Assembly: GCA_027625915.1 (NCBI GenBank) | Contig: JANTQA010000023.1 | Coordinates: forward strand, 20,150,001 to 20,214,000 | DNA length: 64,000 nucleotides | Reading direction: 5' to 3' | DNA from: Anaeramoeba flamelloides | Taxonomy: Eukaryota > Metamonada > Anaeramoebidae | Shown: one piece after another, positions 1-10,777 of the stretch | Layout of the letters: each line of letters begins with the position of its first letter | How positions within the stretch are numbered: position 1 is the stretch's first letter | Translations under genes and position numbers: made by a program | Notes under the pieces: generated by a model | The model's database searches: none | What the model was told of the DNA's origin: nothing | What the model saw: the letters and a program-made list of their open reading frames with translations, nothing else

Positions 1-115
1 AAATATCCTTAAATGTCAACAAACGACGAGAATTTTTTTAAACTCTATTATATATATTTTCAAAATCCACATAATAGAAAAGCATATAACCCCTAGTAAG
101 TTTATATATCTAAAT

Positions 116-623
116 TATAGCAGTGAAAAAAACACTGGACATAATAATAATCCCAGTCAAGCTTTTTAATGGTGAATATTAGGAAAATTGTTGTATCATC
201 TTTTATAAATATTTGAAATCAAATCTTTTTGATAAATAACAAAATTTTTTATGAGCTTACTAATAAACCCACCCAAAGTTCATTAAAGTGTGGTGTATAT
301 AGAATATTCAAGTAATAGTTTGATAGCATATATAGATCAACTTTTTTTGAAAAACAATAGGGTTTTATAGAGGATTTGTCAGAGTTTGGAAAATGATGAT
401 TTTTACTCCTGTTTTTTGATTAATTGAATAGTGTTTTGAACTAGTGAAATTTAATTAAACATCATTCTAATAACAGAGTGAGTTACAAATTTAAAAAGTT
501 TGATTCTTAAAAAAGGATCTGATTTCAAATAAAACCAATTACACAACATTTTCCTAATATTCACAATTAAAAAGCTTGAAAGGGATTATTATTATACCCA
601 GTATTTCTTTCACTACTTTATAC
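116..623. mobile_element. Inverted-repeat DNA element, family A, copy 1
   Basis: The ends are long inverted repeats of about 75 bp. The left end starts TATAGCAGTGAAAAAAAC and the reverse complement of the right end reads GTATAAAGTAGTGAAAGAAA; the match continues through a shared AAGCTTTTTAAT and GAATATTAGGAAAA stretch. The interior matches, in inverted orientation, the copy at 40150-40512, including a block around positions 270-420. No transposase frame is visible, so this is a non-autonomous element (inference). The superfamily is not certain; TA-rich flanks fit a Tc1/mariner-like element. Confidence 0.7.
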
Positions 624-1838
624 TTTTCAAAAATGGTAAATTTGTAATTTGCTTCACCCATGAAAGAAACAAACTTTTCTAAATGAATGTTGACAAATAA
701 AATGGAAAAAATTACGAATGGTTTTTCTTTTTAAATAGGGATCACATATTACAACTTAGACACTTTAAAATTCTATTTGTAAAAGAATAATCAGGATAAT
801 AGACTAAAATAGTATATTGTTAATAAAATAAATACCAGGAAGAGTGATCAAAATAAAGAGAAAATTGAATAAACTTTGGAATTCAAGATATTATTTCTGA
901 AAATAAATTTAAAAATTCACTTGATCTTGTAGTAATCAAATTTTTTCTTTATTTTTCCAATTTTGAGATACAAATTAAAATTTGTTTTTAAAATTTCCTT
1001 GAAGTTTTTTTACTTCAATATTCCTAACAATTGGTTTCCTGCTTTTGAACAAGGAAAAAGTCACTGAAAAATCACCACGAATATTCTCCAATATTTAAAA
1101 ACTTACAAATATATGTTGAAAGGTTGTTTTAAAGTATTAGTTATTTATAAAACATACACCCGTTAAAATTGAAGAATTTGGGATTGGAAATAACAAAGAT
1201 TAAACACATTCAAATTTATATATAAATTAACACATATTTGAATTTTAAGGAAAGTGAATATTTATGAGATAAATAAGAATCTTTTTATTAGCTGATTAGA
1301 AGACCGAGTCAAAAAAGTGGTTATATTTTTGAAATTTAATTATTTTTTTAAATAGGTCGCTATTATTAAAAAAAAAATATTTTCAGACTCTATATTCATT
1401 AATTATTGAGAAAGTTTAAAAATTAAAATCCACTTATTTTGGAACTTTCTAACCCCTTTTAAAAATTTTCTATATTTGGGAGAAACGACCTCAATACATT
1501 TAAATTTTAAGTAGAATCTAGATCAGTAAGTGGTAAATATATATTACCTATTTTAAAGAGCCTTGTTTTTTTTTTTCAAGAATTATCAATAGATTTGATC
1601 AATAATTTTTTTTTTTCTCTTAAAAAATTGAATATATTTTTTCATTTTCTTCAATATACCTCAAAAACCCCAAAATTTGTCATATTTAGACCTTTCTTTA
1701 ACAAAAAACTTTTTGAACCTTTTTTATATTTATAAAATTAGATTTTTGCCCAAAGAGAATAATACAAAAGGGGGGTATTCATGAAGAAAAAACCAAAAGT
1801 TGCTATATATTATAATAAAATCAATGAAAAAAATCAGT
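624..1838. other. Intergenic, nothing recognised
   Basis: AT-rich sequence with short A and T runs. I see no frame longer than about 60 codons with protein-like composition and no clear repeat. Confidence 0.5.
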
Positions 1839-1840
1839 TA

Positions 1841-2034
1841 GAGTCAGTTCCACTTTTAAGACACAAACTTTCAACCAAATTAAAGGCAAAAAAAATTATT
1901 AAATTAAGGTACATTTTACGGAATTTTCTTTTACAAATTATTTTACCAGAATTTGAATTTTGTGCCTCAATTTGGGATTTTTCTTCTATCTTATTTTTTG
2001 TTAATAGTTTGTACCTGGAATGTGGAACTGACTG
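1841..2034. mobile_element. MITE, family B, copy 1
   Basis: An element of 194 bp with terminal inverted repeats of more than 40 bp (left GAGTCAGTTCCACTTTTAAG, right ending TGGAACTGACTG), flanked by TA on both sides (1839-1840 and 2035-2036). Inside the ends lie the typical stretches for ACACAAACTTTC and GGCACAA. TA flanks plus a CAGT start are characteristic of Tc1/mariner-type elements. The small open frames here on both strands are by-products of the inverted repeat. Confidence 0.8.
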
Positions 2035-2306
2035 TAAAGAAGGTTTTTTTTTCAAAAATTAGTTATTTACACTTTGAATTAATTTAAGGAAATTTGTATC
2101 TGTGGACAATAGTATAAGATGACTATATAATTGCCAAAAACCACTTACCATCCTTGTGAAATATCTCTATTTTCTCTCAGTTATTAAAGTATCTTTAATT
2201 CAGATTTTAAGGAGGTACTTATTCTTTCAATTCTGAAAAAAAAAACACAGATAAAACCACCCTTTCAGCTTATTTAAGGCTCTTATGAACTTTTCTCCAA
2301 CAATTA

Positions 2307-2506
2307 CGACCAGTCCCACTTTTAAGACACAAACTTTCAACAAAAATTAAGATACAAGAAAAATCTCAAATCGAGGCACAAAATACAGATTCAAGTACCA
2401 AAATTTGTAAAAAAAAAAAAATTCCTAAAAAATGTTTATTAAAAAGGAGATTTTTTTGTGCCTTAATTTTCGTTGAAAGCTCATGTCTCAAAAGTGGAAC
2501 TGACTG
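2307..2506. mobile_element. MITE, family B, copy 2
   Basis: Same family as 1841-2034: left end CGACCAGTCCCACTTTTAAG after TA, right end AAGTGGAACTGACTG. The right TA has decayed to TG. The middle carries the shared AAATCTCAAAT and GAGATTTTTTTGTGCC arms. Confidence 0.75.
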
Positions 2507-4200
2507 TGAAATAAATCATTTTTTCCAAAAAAATTAGTTTTTTTACTTTTTAACTTTTGTTCTATTCTAAAAAAGACGCTTTTAAATCACTCAGAAATAT
2601 ATCTTACTAGATATTAACCCATTAAGTTTTACCATTAAATCATTAATTATTATTTTTTTTAAATCAAGAAAAAATCAAAAAACAATTACTTTACAGAATA
2701 ATTTATTTTATTTGTTATTTCTTGGTGAATGATTTTTGTTAGTTAATTATCTAATAAATTAGAGTTCTATGAAAATTGTTATATTTTTTTGTTATGTTTA
2801 ATAACTATATAAATTTTTTGAAAAATTCTCAAATTTTTAAAAAACGGGTTTGAAAAAAAGGAATTTAAGAATATAGTAGTGTTTTCTGGATTCTAGATAA
2901 CTTTTTATCATTTTTTTTTTTAATATTGGAATTATAAATTTGCTTTTGTTTTTAGCTTTGTATGTTTTAAGTGACTAGAGGAAAAAAAAAAAAAAAAAAC
3001 CCAACTTTTACAATGTAATTCTACCTAGAAATATATATATAGATATATATATATATTATTTGAGTTAATGATTTTCAAAACTTTTCTTTCAAAATTTTGA
3101 AATTCATACTGCGAATTAGGCTGGAAAAAAAAAAAAAACTAAATATTTTTTTAATTATTTCAAATTTTATTTTTTTATCAATAAAACTCTAGTAACTTAA
3201 TTCCTAGTATATAATTCCTCATGCTATCTGATTCAGTATATAAAATTACCCAAATTTTATTTTTTCGTTCTGTGTTACATTAAAATATTATTTATCAAAA
3301 AAAATAAAGTGGATAATTTTTTCATCCTTATTCAAATAAAAAATTCTTTTATTAATACTACGTCATATGTTCTTTGCTGAAATCACACCAATTTACAAGT
3401 TACAGATAACACCTTGTTATAAAATAGACCAAACAATTTTAAAATAAAATAGTATTATAGTTTCTTGAGATAATGGATTGGCACTATAAGAGTGACACTA
3501 TAATTAAAGTCGACTTTATTTTGGCTAATGTTATAAGCACCTCACAGCCCACATAACTCTAAAAAAAATCTATTATAAATATTATTGCACAATATATTAT
3601 CGGATTTTTCAAATCTGATCACCATTAATTTTTTTTCTTTTTTTGATAATTTTTAATTTTCCAAACCAAAAAAAATAAACTCCAAAATAATAGTATTCTT
3701 CTATTTAATAATTAATATTTTGAACCATCCAAAAGTAACTATTTTAATATTTTTTAAATTGCCAAGATTAGATCAATAATAATCAACATTAAAACCCCAA
3801 GATTGATTCTTTTTTTCCTTTTTATTTAGCTGGTTGTAATTATAAATTTCCAATATTTCAAAATTATTTGTCAAAATAATCTATTGGTTAATTATTATTT
3901 TTTTTTCAAAAATTGTATTTTTTAGCACTAATCAAGATTTCGCGACAAATTTAAGAAAGATATTTTTCAACTTTAAGGCTGAAGGATGATAATTCAACCT
4001 TTAAATTTTTTTTAGAAACACAGATCGTTTTCTAAAATTCTTTCAATTTTTTTCACTAATACAGAGATCATTTTTAATTGATGAGATCAGTTTTTTGGGT
4101 ACTATTTTACTAATCGGATTTTTTAGAGAAATTAGAACTATGAATAGATAATGTGATTTACACTCAATAATAACATACTTTAATTTTAAACTTTTCGTGG
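2507..4200. other. Intergenic, AT-rich
   Basis: No gene recognised. It contains an AT dinucleotide tract at about 3031-3057 and long A/T runs. Near 3561-3605 there is a phrase (TCTATTATAAATATTATTG) that recurs next to the family A copy at 10240-10265. Confidence 0.45.
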
Positions 4201-4311
4201 CAGAGGCTAATCCCTTAAGAACTGTACGGTGATAGTTTTTTTTTTTTGTTTATATTTTGACAATAAAGCAAGATTAAAAAGAAAATAATAAAAAAAAAAT
4301 ATATATTGTTC

Positions 4312-4376
4312 CTCTCAGAAATAACTGTCCGCAGTTATCTGTACGATTCTTGGACCACCCGTTGTAATGTCTTCAT
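4312..4376 (-). repeat. 65-bp duplicated block, copy 1
   Basis: This block is nearly identical to 4493-4557, is far less AT-rich than its surroundings, and reads openly on the minus strand as EDITTGGPRIVQITADSYF before a stop. I do not recognise the peptide. The two differences I see between copies are a silent GGT/GGC change and an Ile/Val change, a coding-like pattern. It may be an exon or a fragment of an unknown gene. Confidence 0.6.
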
Positions 4377-4492
4377 AAGGATCATTTTTAAAAGAAAATT
4401 CTTTCAAAAGTAATGAACAATTTGATTTTAAATAATCATAAAGAAAGAAGAAAAAGGAATAAAAAAAAACAATTGAGTAAATACAAAGTAAT

Positions 4493-4557
4493 CTCTCAGA
4501 AATAACTGTCCGCAGTTACCTGTACGATTCTTGGACCGCCCGTTGTAATGTCTTCAT
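4493..4557 (-). repeat. 65-bp duplicated block, copy 2
   Basis: Second copy of the block at 4312-4376, 181 bp away. On the minus strand it reads EDITTGGPRIVQVTADSYF then a stop. In this copy the sequence ACAG is followed by GTAACT, which would serve as a splice donor after the Gln codon; the other copy has ATAACT there. Function unknown. Confidence 0.6.
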
Positions 4558-5057
4558 TGAGAATCACTTGTAAAAAAAAATCAATAAAGAAAAAGGAAAA
4601 AAAAAAGTAAAAAATATAAAAATAAGAAGATAATTTTTCAGTAAAGTGAAAAAAAAATGAAAGTTTAGAAGGAGAGTTTATCAAAGAATAACACTGAACA
4701 AAAGTGAGCCGTTTTACCCTGTGAACGAAATATTTGGTTGATTTATCCAACAGGTCAAATTTTTTTCAAATATAAATAGATATTATTTTTGATTGATCTT
4801 GTTAAAAAAGGAAAGGGATATTTTCGCCAAGACATACTTATTTATTAAACATTTGCTATTTTCTATTCAAGAATAAAAGATTCTAATTTCAATAAATAAA
4901 TGGTGAAATAACCACAACCTGATAAACCATGGGAAGAAGATTTCAAAAATTTCCATTATATTTGTTTTGGTAGACTTTACTTCAAGTTTTTTCAATAACA
5001 ACATTAACTCTTCTTTAATTAGAAGTTTATTCAAAAACAATGAATGGTGAGGTGAAA

Positions 5058-5744
5058 ACTGTAAAAGTTACGACTTTTGTCAAAAGAATGTCTTCAGAAA
5101 AATATAATCCTTGTTCCTTATAGTCAGTTCCACTTTTAAAACACACACTTTGAACAAAATTTAGGCACAAAAAAAAATCACAAATTAAGGTACACAATTC
5201 AGATTCTAGTAAAACAGTTCGTGGAAAAAAAATTCCAAAAAATGTGCTTTAATTTTAGATTTTCTTTGTGTCGTATATTTTGTTGAAAGTATGTGTTTTA
5301 AAAGTGGAACTGGCTGTAAGAAAACTTATGTTTTTTACCAATCGAATACCTACACATCAACCAATCAAAGAAATCGGCAATAACCCATGGTAAATATTAC
5401 CTTTATTTCTTAAAGTTCTACTATTCAAAAATAAATCCTAAAAATCAAGGATCAAATAGAAAATTTATGTTAAAAAATAGATTATATTTTTTATAAAATT
5501 TTTATTCTCAAAAAAACAAACAATTTCAAAAAAAATTGAGAATATAAAAAAAAATTTTGAACAAAATTCCTTTCTAATTTAAATTTTACTGAAAACATCA
5601 AGCATTTTACTTTCAAAATTGATTTGAACTTAATATAATATTGGGTTATTAATAAGATTTTTCAACAAAAAAAAAAAAAAACATTGATTATATTTTCAAA
5701 AACAGATTATAACCGTTTTTGTGCATACATTATTTTGATCACAA
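5058..5744. mobile_element. Family D element with nested MITE
   Basis: The part from about 5325 to 5744 aligns with the element at 45521-45987: both contain the phrase CAACCAATCAAAGAAA or its variant, AAATTTTACTGAAAA, CAAAATTGATTTGAACTTA and an end resembling TTTTGATCAC before TA. The left end is weak and lies beyond the family B MITE inserted at 5121-5316. No coding capacity is seen. Confidence 0.5.
5121..5316. mobile_element. MITE, family B, copy 3
   Basis: An element of 196 bp between TA at 5119-5120 and TA at 5317-5318. Ends are TAGTCAGTTCCACTTTTAAA and, on the right, AAAAGTGGAACTGGCTG. It appears to be inserted into an older family D element. Confidence 0.78.
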
Positions 5745-8135
5745 TATAACTCTTATGTATTTTTTTTCCAAAAGGCAACAGAGTAATTATTTACACAAAA
5801 ATATGATTAAACCCAATAATTAAAACCCCCTTTATCAACATTAGAGAAATAAGTTATCATTTTAAAAAGAGTTCAATTCTCCTACTTAAATGCTCAAAAT
5901 AAAGATCTTTTTCCGTTTTTTTTTGGATTTTTGTATCAAAAAAAAAAAAAAAGAAGAAAATGCCTACTATTTTTTTATTTTGAAGAAAATTTTTTTAGAG
6001 ATTTCTAATAAGTCTGTATTATCAAATAACCTTGAAAGTTTAACTCTTTTTTAAAAATACATTAAAAATAAATTAAATATTGAATCCTTGAAGATCTAAA
6101 AAAAAATATCCTGTATTTCAATTAAAAATATTTATTAAATTTCTTGAAATATAAAAGATTAGATAATATTTCTTTTCAAATATCCAGAGTATCAAAAAAG
6201 AACTATTATTATTAAAATCAAGTTATTTCAAAAAAAATTAATTTTTTTATTTTATTAGAATTATTTATTTGAATTTGTATTCGCTTTCTGTTTAAAAATA
6301 TTAAAAAAAATGAGAAATAACAATAAATACGGTTCTTATGTTTTAATATTTTTTTTACAAAAAAACATTGTTATAATTAAGATGGGTTATTAATTATTGA
6401 TTGAAAATAATCGAATTAAAAAAAAAATTATTGAATTTCTAAGATGAATTTTCCATGTTTTTAAAATATATTTTGGGCCATCTTCATCGATTTTGAAGAA
6501 TTATTTTCATTTTTTCATTTTTTATTTTTATTTTTTGTTCATTCTTGATAAAAAATCGAGTTATACATAAAATAATTAATATTAGATTATTTTAAACTTA
6601 TAAATTATGAAATTTTAGAAATAATAAACAATTATTTTTTTGAAACTTCTTTTTGATTTTGACTATATCCATTTTTTAAGAAGAAAGGATATTTTGTGAA
6701 ATAAAAAATAAAAATTTATTAAATCTCAGTATTTTCTATTTAAAAAATAACGAAAAAACACCCCTGATAGTACTGAATAATTCGATAGAATTCAGTGATT
6801 ATGATAAATAATAAGAAATTAGAATTCTTTTCAGATCTTGTTTAGAGTTAAATAATGACAAAAAAACCTTGAAAATTTATTTCAAAGTATCTATCTTAAT
6901 TTTCAATCCGATATTAATTATTAAATATCAAAATTTTTTATTTATCATTAATTGATTCTTCGTATAATTTCTATTTGTTTATTTGAAGACATTACTTTAA
7001 TATGAAAACGTTTCTCTTTGAAATATCAACAATATTTTTCGTAGTTGTGAAAAAAAAATTTTTTTTTTTTTTTGCTTTAATAATTTTTTTTTATTTTCTG
7101 CTGAGGGGTTGAAATTTGCTAAAATTTCAAATCAAAGGAATAAAAATATTGAGAACTGTTTATAATTTGAACAAAATTACACCCGCATGATATTGCCAGT
7201 TTTATTCGATATCTGACCCATATCTCTTTTTATCAAAAAGTTTTTTTTTATTTGATTTTTTGAAATATTCAAATTAAAATATTTTGAAATATTGAGACAT
7301 AATTGATACTTATTCTCTGGATTTTAATATTTTTCTTAATTATCTATTATTTTTTAAGAATAGAAATTCTATAAAAGAAAATATGATTTGATGTATAAAA
7401 AAAAATATTTTTTGGATATTTATCAAAGAAAACGAAATATTTTTTTTTTTGGTGTTCAAAAGAAGAAAGTGTCACCCGAAAATAAATATTTATCATCAAA
7501 AAATTATTTATTTTGCTCCTAAAAATTCAAAATCCAATATTTATGAAAATTCCGTGTTGTGAATTTGTTTTAGTTCTATGACAAAAATCAACAAGTATTT
7601 TTTCAAAAGCCTTATTTCCACGACCATATTGATAATAACCAATTGAATAAAAAAAATGAAATATGAAAAAAATGTTCAACACGATTTTTAATTGAAAACC
7701 TTAGTAAAAATAAAACTTAAAATCAATTGACAAATGAAAAAATTAACAATTAAAAAAAAATGGAAGATTAAACGCAATAACAGTTTATGTCACATCATCT
7801 TATAAATAATCAAAGTGTTATTATCTGATTGATCTCTTTTTAAAAATTTGACTATTTTTGAAATCGACAAAACCACATGGCACAATTTCGATAAAAAAGT
7901 AGATCTAAATAATTATTTGTTGATTAAATTGTGAAAGATCTAATGAATTATTCTTTCAAGTTAATTTCTTTCTTCTTTATATTGATTTTACTTTTTACTT
8001 TTTCGATATCGTTTCCAATTAAAAATTGTGTTGAACATTTTTAACCTAATTTAATTTTTTCTTCAATTAGTAATATTTTTGATTGTAAACATTTTTTAAC
8101 TTGAAATATCACACACCCTTTCAAAATATTGTATA
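5745..8135. other. Intergenic, extremely AT-rich
   Basis: No gene, RNA or clear repeat recognised in this stretch. It is composed of long A and T runs with no convincing open frame on either strand. Confidence 0.5.
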
Positions 8136-8178
8136 AAACGAAATGAAATGAAATGAAACGAAACGAAACGAAACCAAA
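8136..8178 (+). repeat. GAAAY pentamer tract
   Basis: A short tandem repeat of the unit AAACG/AAATG, about eight units, just downstream (3' side) of the CD2BP2-like gene. Confidence 0.8.
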
Positions 8179-8231
8179 CACAATAAGACTAAAAAAATTA
8201 AACACAATCAAGATTTTATTATCATTTTAAA

Positions 8232-9776
8232 TTAATCAAATTTATTGATTGTAGCAATATGAACAAACGTTTTTTGGTTAGTTTTTTTCACATAAACATT
8301 TGTAAAAGCGCCTGATTTATGCCACTGTATCATCTGTGAAGCTGGGAAAGGCCCGTATGTTTTAGTATCATCAAGTTTCCATTTGTATTGCCAAAGGCTT
8401 TGGATTTTTTGCTTTTCTCTTTTCTTTTTTTGTATTCTAAATTTAATTTCTTGGATTAAATCCTTTCTACTAATTGAATAAATCCCTGTTCTTCCAAGTT
8501 TCACCAATTCACGAACAGCATCTGAAATTGTATTACTTAGCAGTTGGTTTCTTTGATTATCGCTTTCACCCCCCCGTTCACTTTCTTTTCCTTGTTTATC
8601 ATGGCTTTGGGTTGAATTTGAATTCGAATTTAATAACTTTTTTTTCTTTCTTTCCAAGATTTTTCTTCTTGCCCTGGAGATTCTTTTTGTTTTGGGATTC
8701 CTTTTTTGAAGCCTCCCAAGTGCAATACTCGGTGTTTCTCCATCTTGAAGACAGGGAACAAGTTTTTTTAATAGAGAAAGTTCCTTTTCAAATGTATCTA
8801 TTTCGAGATCTTCGTTTACTCCTTCATCTTGATCGTCCCCGTTATTATTGCTTTCGTTTTTCTTCTTTACTTTATTTTCATCTTCATTTTCGTCATTTTC
8901 TTCATTATTTTCTTTCTCGATTTCAATTTCCATTTTATGAAAGATCTCTTTTTTTTCACCATTATCTTGCTCCTTCTTTTTGTCTTTTTCCATTTCCTTT
9001 TCCCTTTCCCTTTCCTCGCCTTTTTCTTGTTCTTTTTCTTTTTCAATTCCACTCTCGTTACTTTGTTGTAAGCTACTGTCCAAATTGTCTTGTATTGGAA
9101 ACAATTTTTTTGAGATCTTATTATTGTCAAAATTTTGATTTAATGAATTAACCCAGGAATCTTTTTCCAATTCTTCATCAAACTCATCTTTACCACTATT
9201 GTCCTTCTTTGATTCTTGATATTGTTTCCATTTTTTTGGCTGAAGGATCTTCATTAATTCTTCTTCTTCATTGAGCTTATCATTTGTTGCAATAAGTGAT
9301 TTTTTTTCATCCTTTTTCCTTTTCCTTATGTTTTTCTCTGTCAAAAAGTTCCCATCCTTATCGAACTGAAGTGATTCGACTTCTTCTTTCATTGAGAATG
9401 TTTCCATTTCTGTTCCAAAGCTCGATTTTTGATCGAACAATTTCTTGATCCTTTCATTTCGCTGCTTTTCATCTTCATCTGTGGTTTCTTGCAATTTTTG
9501 TTCATAGCTATTTCTCAACCTTTTCTCCATTTGCTTTTCAATATGGTTGGACTCGTCAATCATTTTTGAGAGATCACGATCCGTTCTAGCTTCTATTGTT
9601 TTTGGAGCAACAATCTTGTCTCCCGTTTCTGGATCGATCAACCCATCAAAATTTTGTTTGTTGCTTTCTGGATTTGAATGCTTTTTTGTGTTTTCTTGTT
9701 TGTCCTTTGGTTTTGTTTTTTTTGAGAGAGGAACTTTAAATTCGAAATTGTTTTGGTTTGGTTGTTTGGAGTTCAT
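8232..9776 (-). CDS. CD2BP2/Lin1-like GYF-domain protein (U5 snRNP)
   Basis: This intronless gene encodes 514 residues. The C-terminal 55 residues (460-514) are a GYF domain of the CD2BP2/Lin1 type: YKWKLDDTKTYGPFP, then QMIQW and GAF, against the family pattern W.YKW..YGPF...M..W...GYF. Two more CD2BP2 landmarks lie upstream: QFDKDGNFL (family: HFDADGNY) and DSWVNSLN (family: DSWLDNID). CD2BP2/Lin1 is a component of the U5 snRNP and U4/U6.U5 tri-snRNP, where the GYF domain binds proline-rich or Prp6/DIM1-type partners (established for the family). Oddities: the signature Tyr of GYF is Ala here, and the middle carries long Glu/Lys/Asn runs. I chose the ATG at 9776 because the frame continues upstream only as a hydrophobic AT-rich stretch that would look like a false signal peptide. 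Confidence 0.85.
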   Translation of the reverse strand: MNSKQPNQNNFEFKVPLSKKTKPKDKQENTKKHSNPESNKQNFDGLIDPETGDKIVAPKTIEARTDRDLSKMIDESNHIEKQMEKRLRNSYEQKLQETTDEDEKQRNERIKKLFDQKSSFGTEMETFSMKEEVESLQFDKDGNFLTEKNIRKRKKDEKKSLIATNDKLNEEEELMKILQPKKWKQYQESKKDNSGKDEFDEELEKDSWVNSLNQNFDNNKISKKLFPIQDNLDSSLQQSNESGIEKEKEQEKGEEREREKEMEKDKKKEQDNGEKKEIFHKMEIEIEKENNEENDENEDENKVKKKNESNNNGDDQDEGVNEDLEIDTFEKELSLLKKLVPCLQDGETPSIALGRLQKRNPKTKRISRARRKILERKKKKLLNSNSNSTQSHDKQGKESERGGESDNQRNQLLSNTISDAVRELVKLGRTGIYSISRKDLIQEIKFRIQKKKREKQKIQSLWQYKWKLDDTKTYGPFPASQMIQWHKSGAFTNVYVKKTNQKTFVHIATINKFD

Positions 9777-10273
9777 TAGGGAAATATTGATGAAAAAAGA
9801 CAAAAAAATAAAAATGAGAAATTTATAGATAACATAATTTTCAAGAAGAATCATTTTATGTTACTTATCCAATGGTTTCAGTTCAATTTAATAATAACTT
9901 TTAAGTTTAAAAAAAAACAAAAAGATTTTAGTTGTTGTGGGTCTAAAAGGTTAAAAGGGTTTTGTCATTTTTGGGCAATTCTTTTAGTTCATAATTTTTA
10001 AAATAAGTTTTGAAAATCTAGTTGAGTGAGTGATTTATTTTACCCTTGAGTTTCTATGTCAAGTATTCGAAGTTAATTCTTCTTTAAAAGTGAATTGTAG
10101 AAAATAGTACAGTGTCTTTGTAAATTTGAGTTGAAAAATACCTTTTAAGGGTTTACCAACTAAAAGAGAGTCGTCCATAATTAACATATTCTGTAATTGA
10201 AGGTTAATAATAGAAGCTAAATTTAGTTTAAATGTCTCTCAAAAATCTATTATAAATATTATTGTACAATCAA
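9777..10273. other. Upstream region of CD2BP2-like gene
   Basis: Nothing coding is seen. This stretch should hold the promoter of the minus-strand gene ending at 8232, but I recognise no promoter motif in it. Confidence 0.4.
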
Positions 10274-10777
10274 TTAAAGTTGTGAAAAAAATACCCAACA
10301 AGAAAAAAAAATCCTGGTAAAGCTTTTTAATTTTCAATAAGAGTGAAAATCGTTGTGAAATTTCTAATATTTTTAATCAAATCCTTATTATAAAGAATCA
10401 AATTCTTTTGAATTATATAATACACCCACTTACTAGAATGGTGACTAATTAAATTACACTTGTTCAAAACACTATTCAATCAAAAACAAAAATAAAAATT
10501 ATCATTTTCCAACTCTAATAAAACCAACAAACTCTATTGTTTTTCAAAACAAGTTGATCTACTTTGGTTATCTAAAAATTACTTGAAGGTTAGATAGAAA
10601 CCCTTTTATGATGAATTTTAGGAAGGTTTATTTCTTGGTTCATTAGTAATTTGGTTATTTATAATACGGATTTGATTAAAAATATTAGAAATTTCACAAT
10701 GATTTTCACTATTATTCACAATTAAAAATCTTTACAGGGATTTTTTTTTCTTGTTGGGTATTGTTTTCAATACTATA
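10274..10777. mobile_element. Inverted-repeat DNA element, family A, copy 2
   Basis: The left end has TTAAAGTTGTGAAAAAAATA and ACCCAACAAG; the reverse complement of the right end has TATAGTATTGAAAACAATA and ACCCAACAAG, followed in both arms by ATCC, AAAGCTTTTTAAT-like sequence and an attenuated AATAGTGAAAATC stretch. The interior again carries the ATTATCATTTTCCAA and TGTTTTTCAAAA phrases seen at 40150-40512. No transposase frame. Confidence 0.7.

Noticed and set aside
1781-2062. 93- and 73-residue frames on both strands
   Set aside because: They lie within the inverted repeat of a family B MITE and mirror each other.
8474-9151. Plus-strand frame of 225 residues
   Set aside because: Antisense to the CD2BP2-like gene; Phe-rich composition and no family signature.
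9777-9854. N-terminal extension of the CD2BP2-like protein that looks like a signal peptide
   Set aside because: AT-rich, hydrophobic by composition, and unsuitable for a nuclear spliceosomal protein; the ATG at 9776 fits better.
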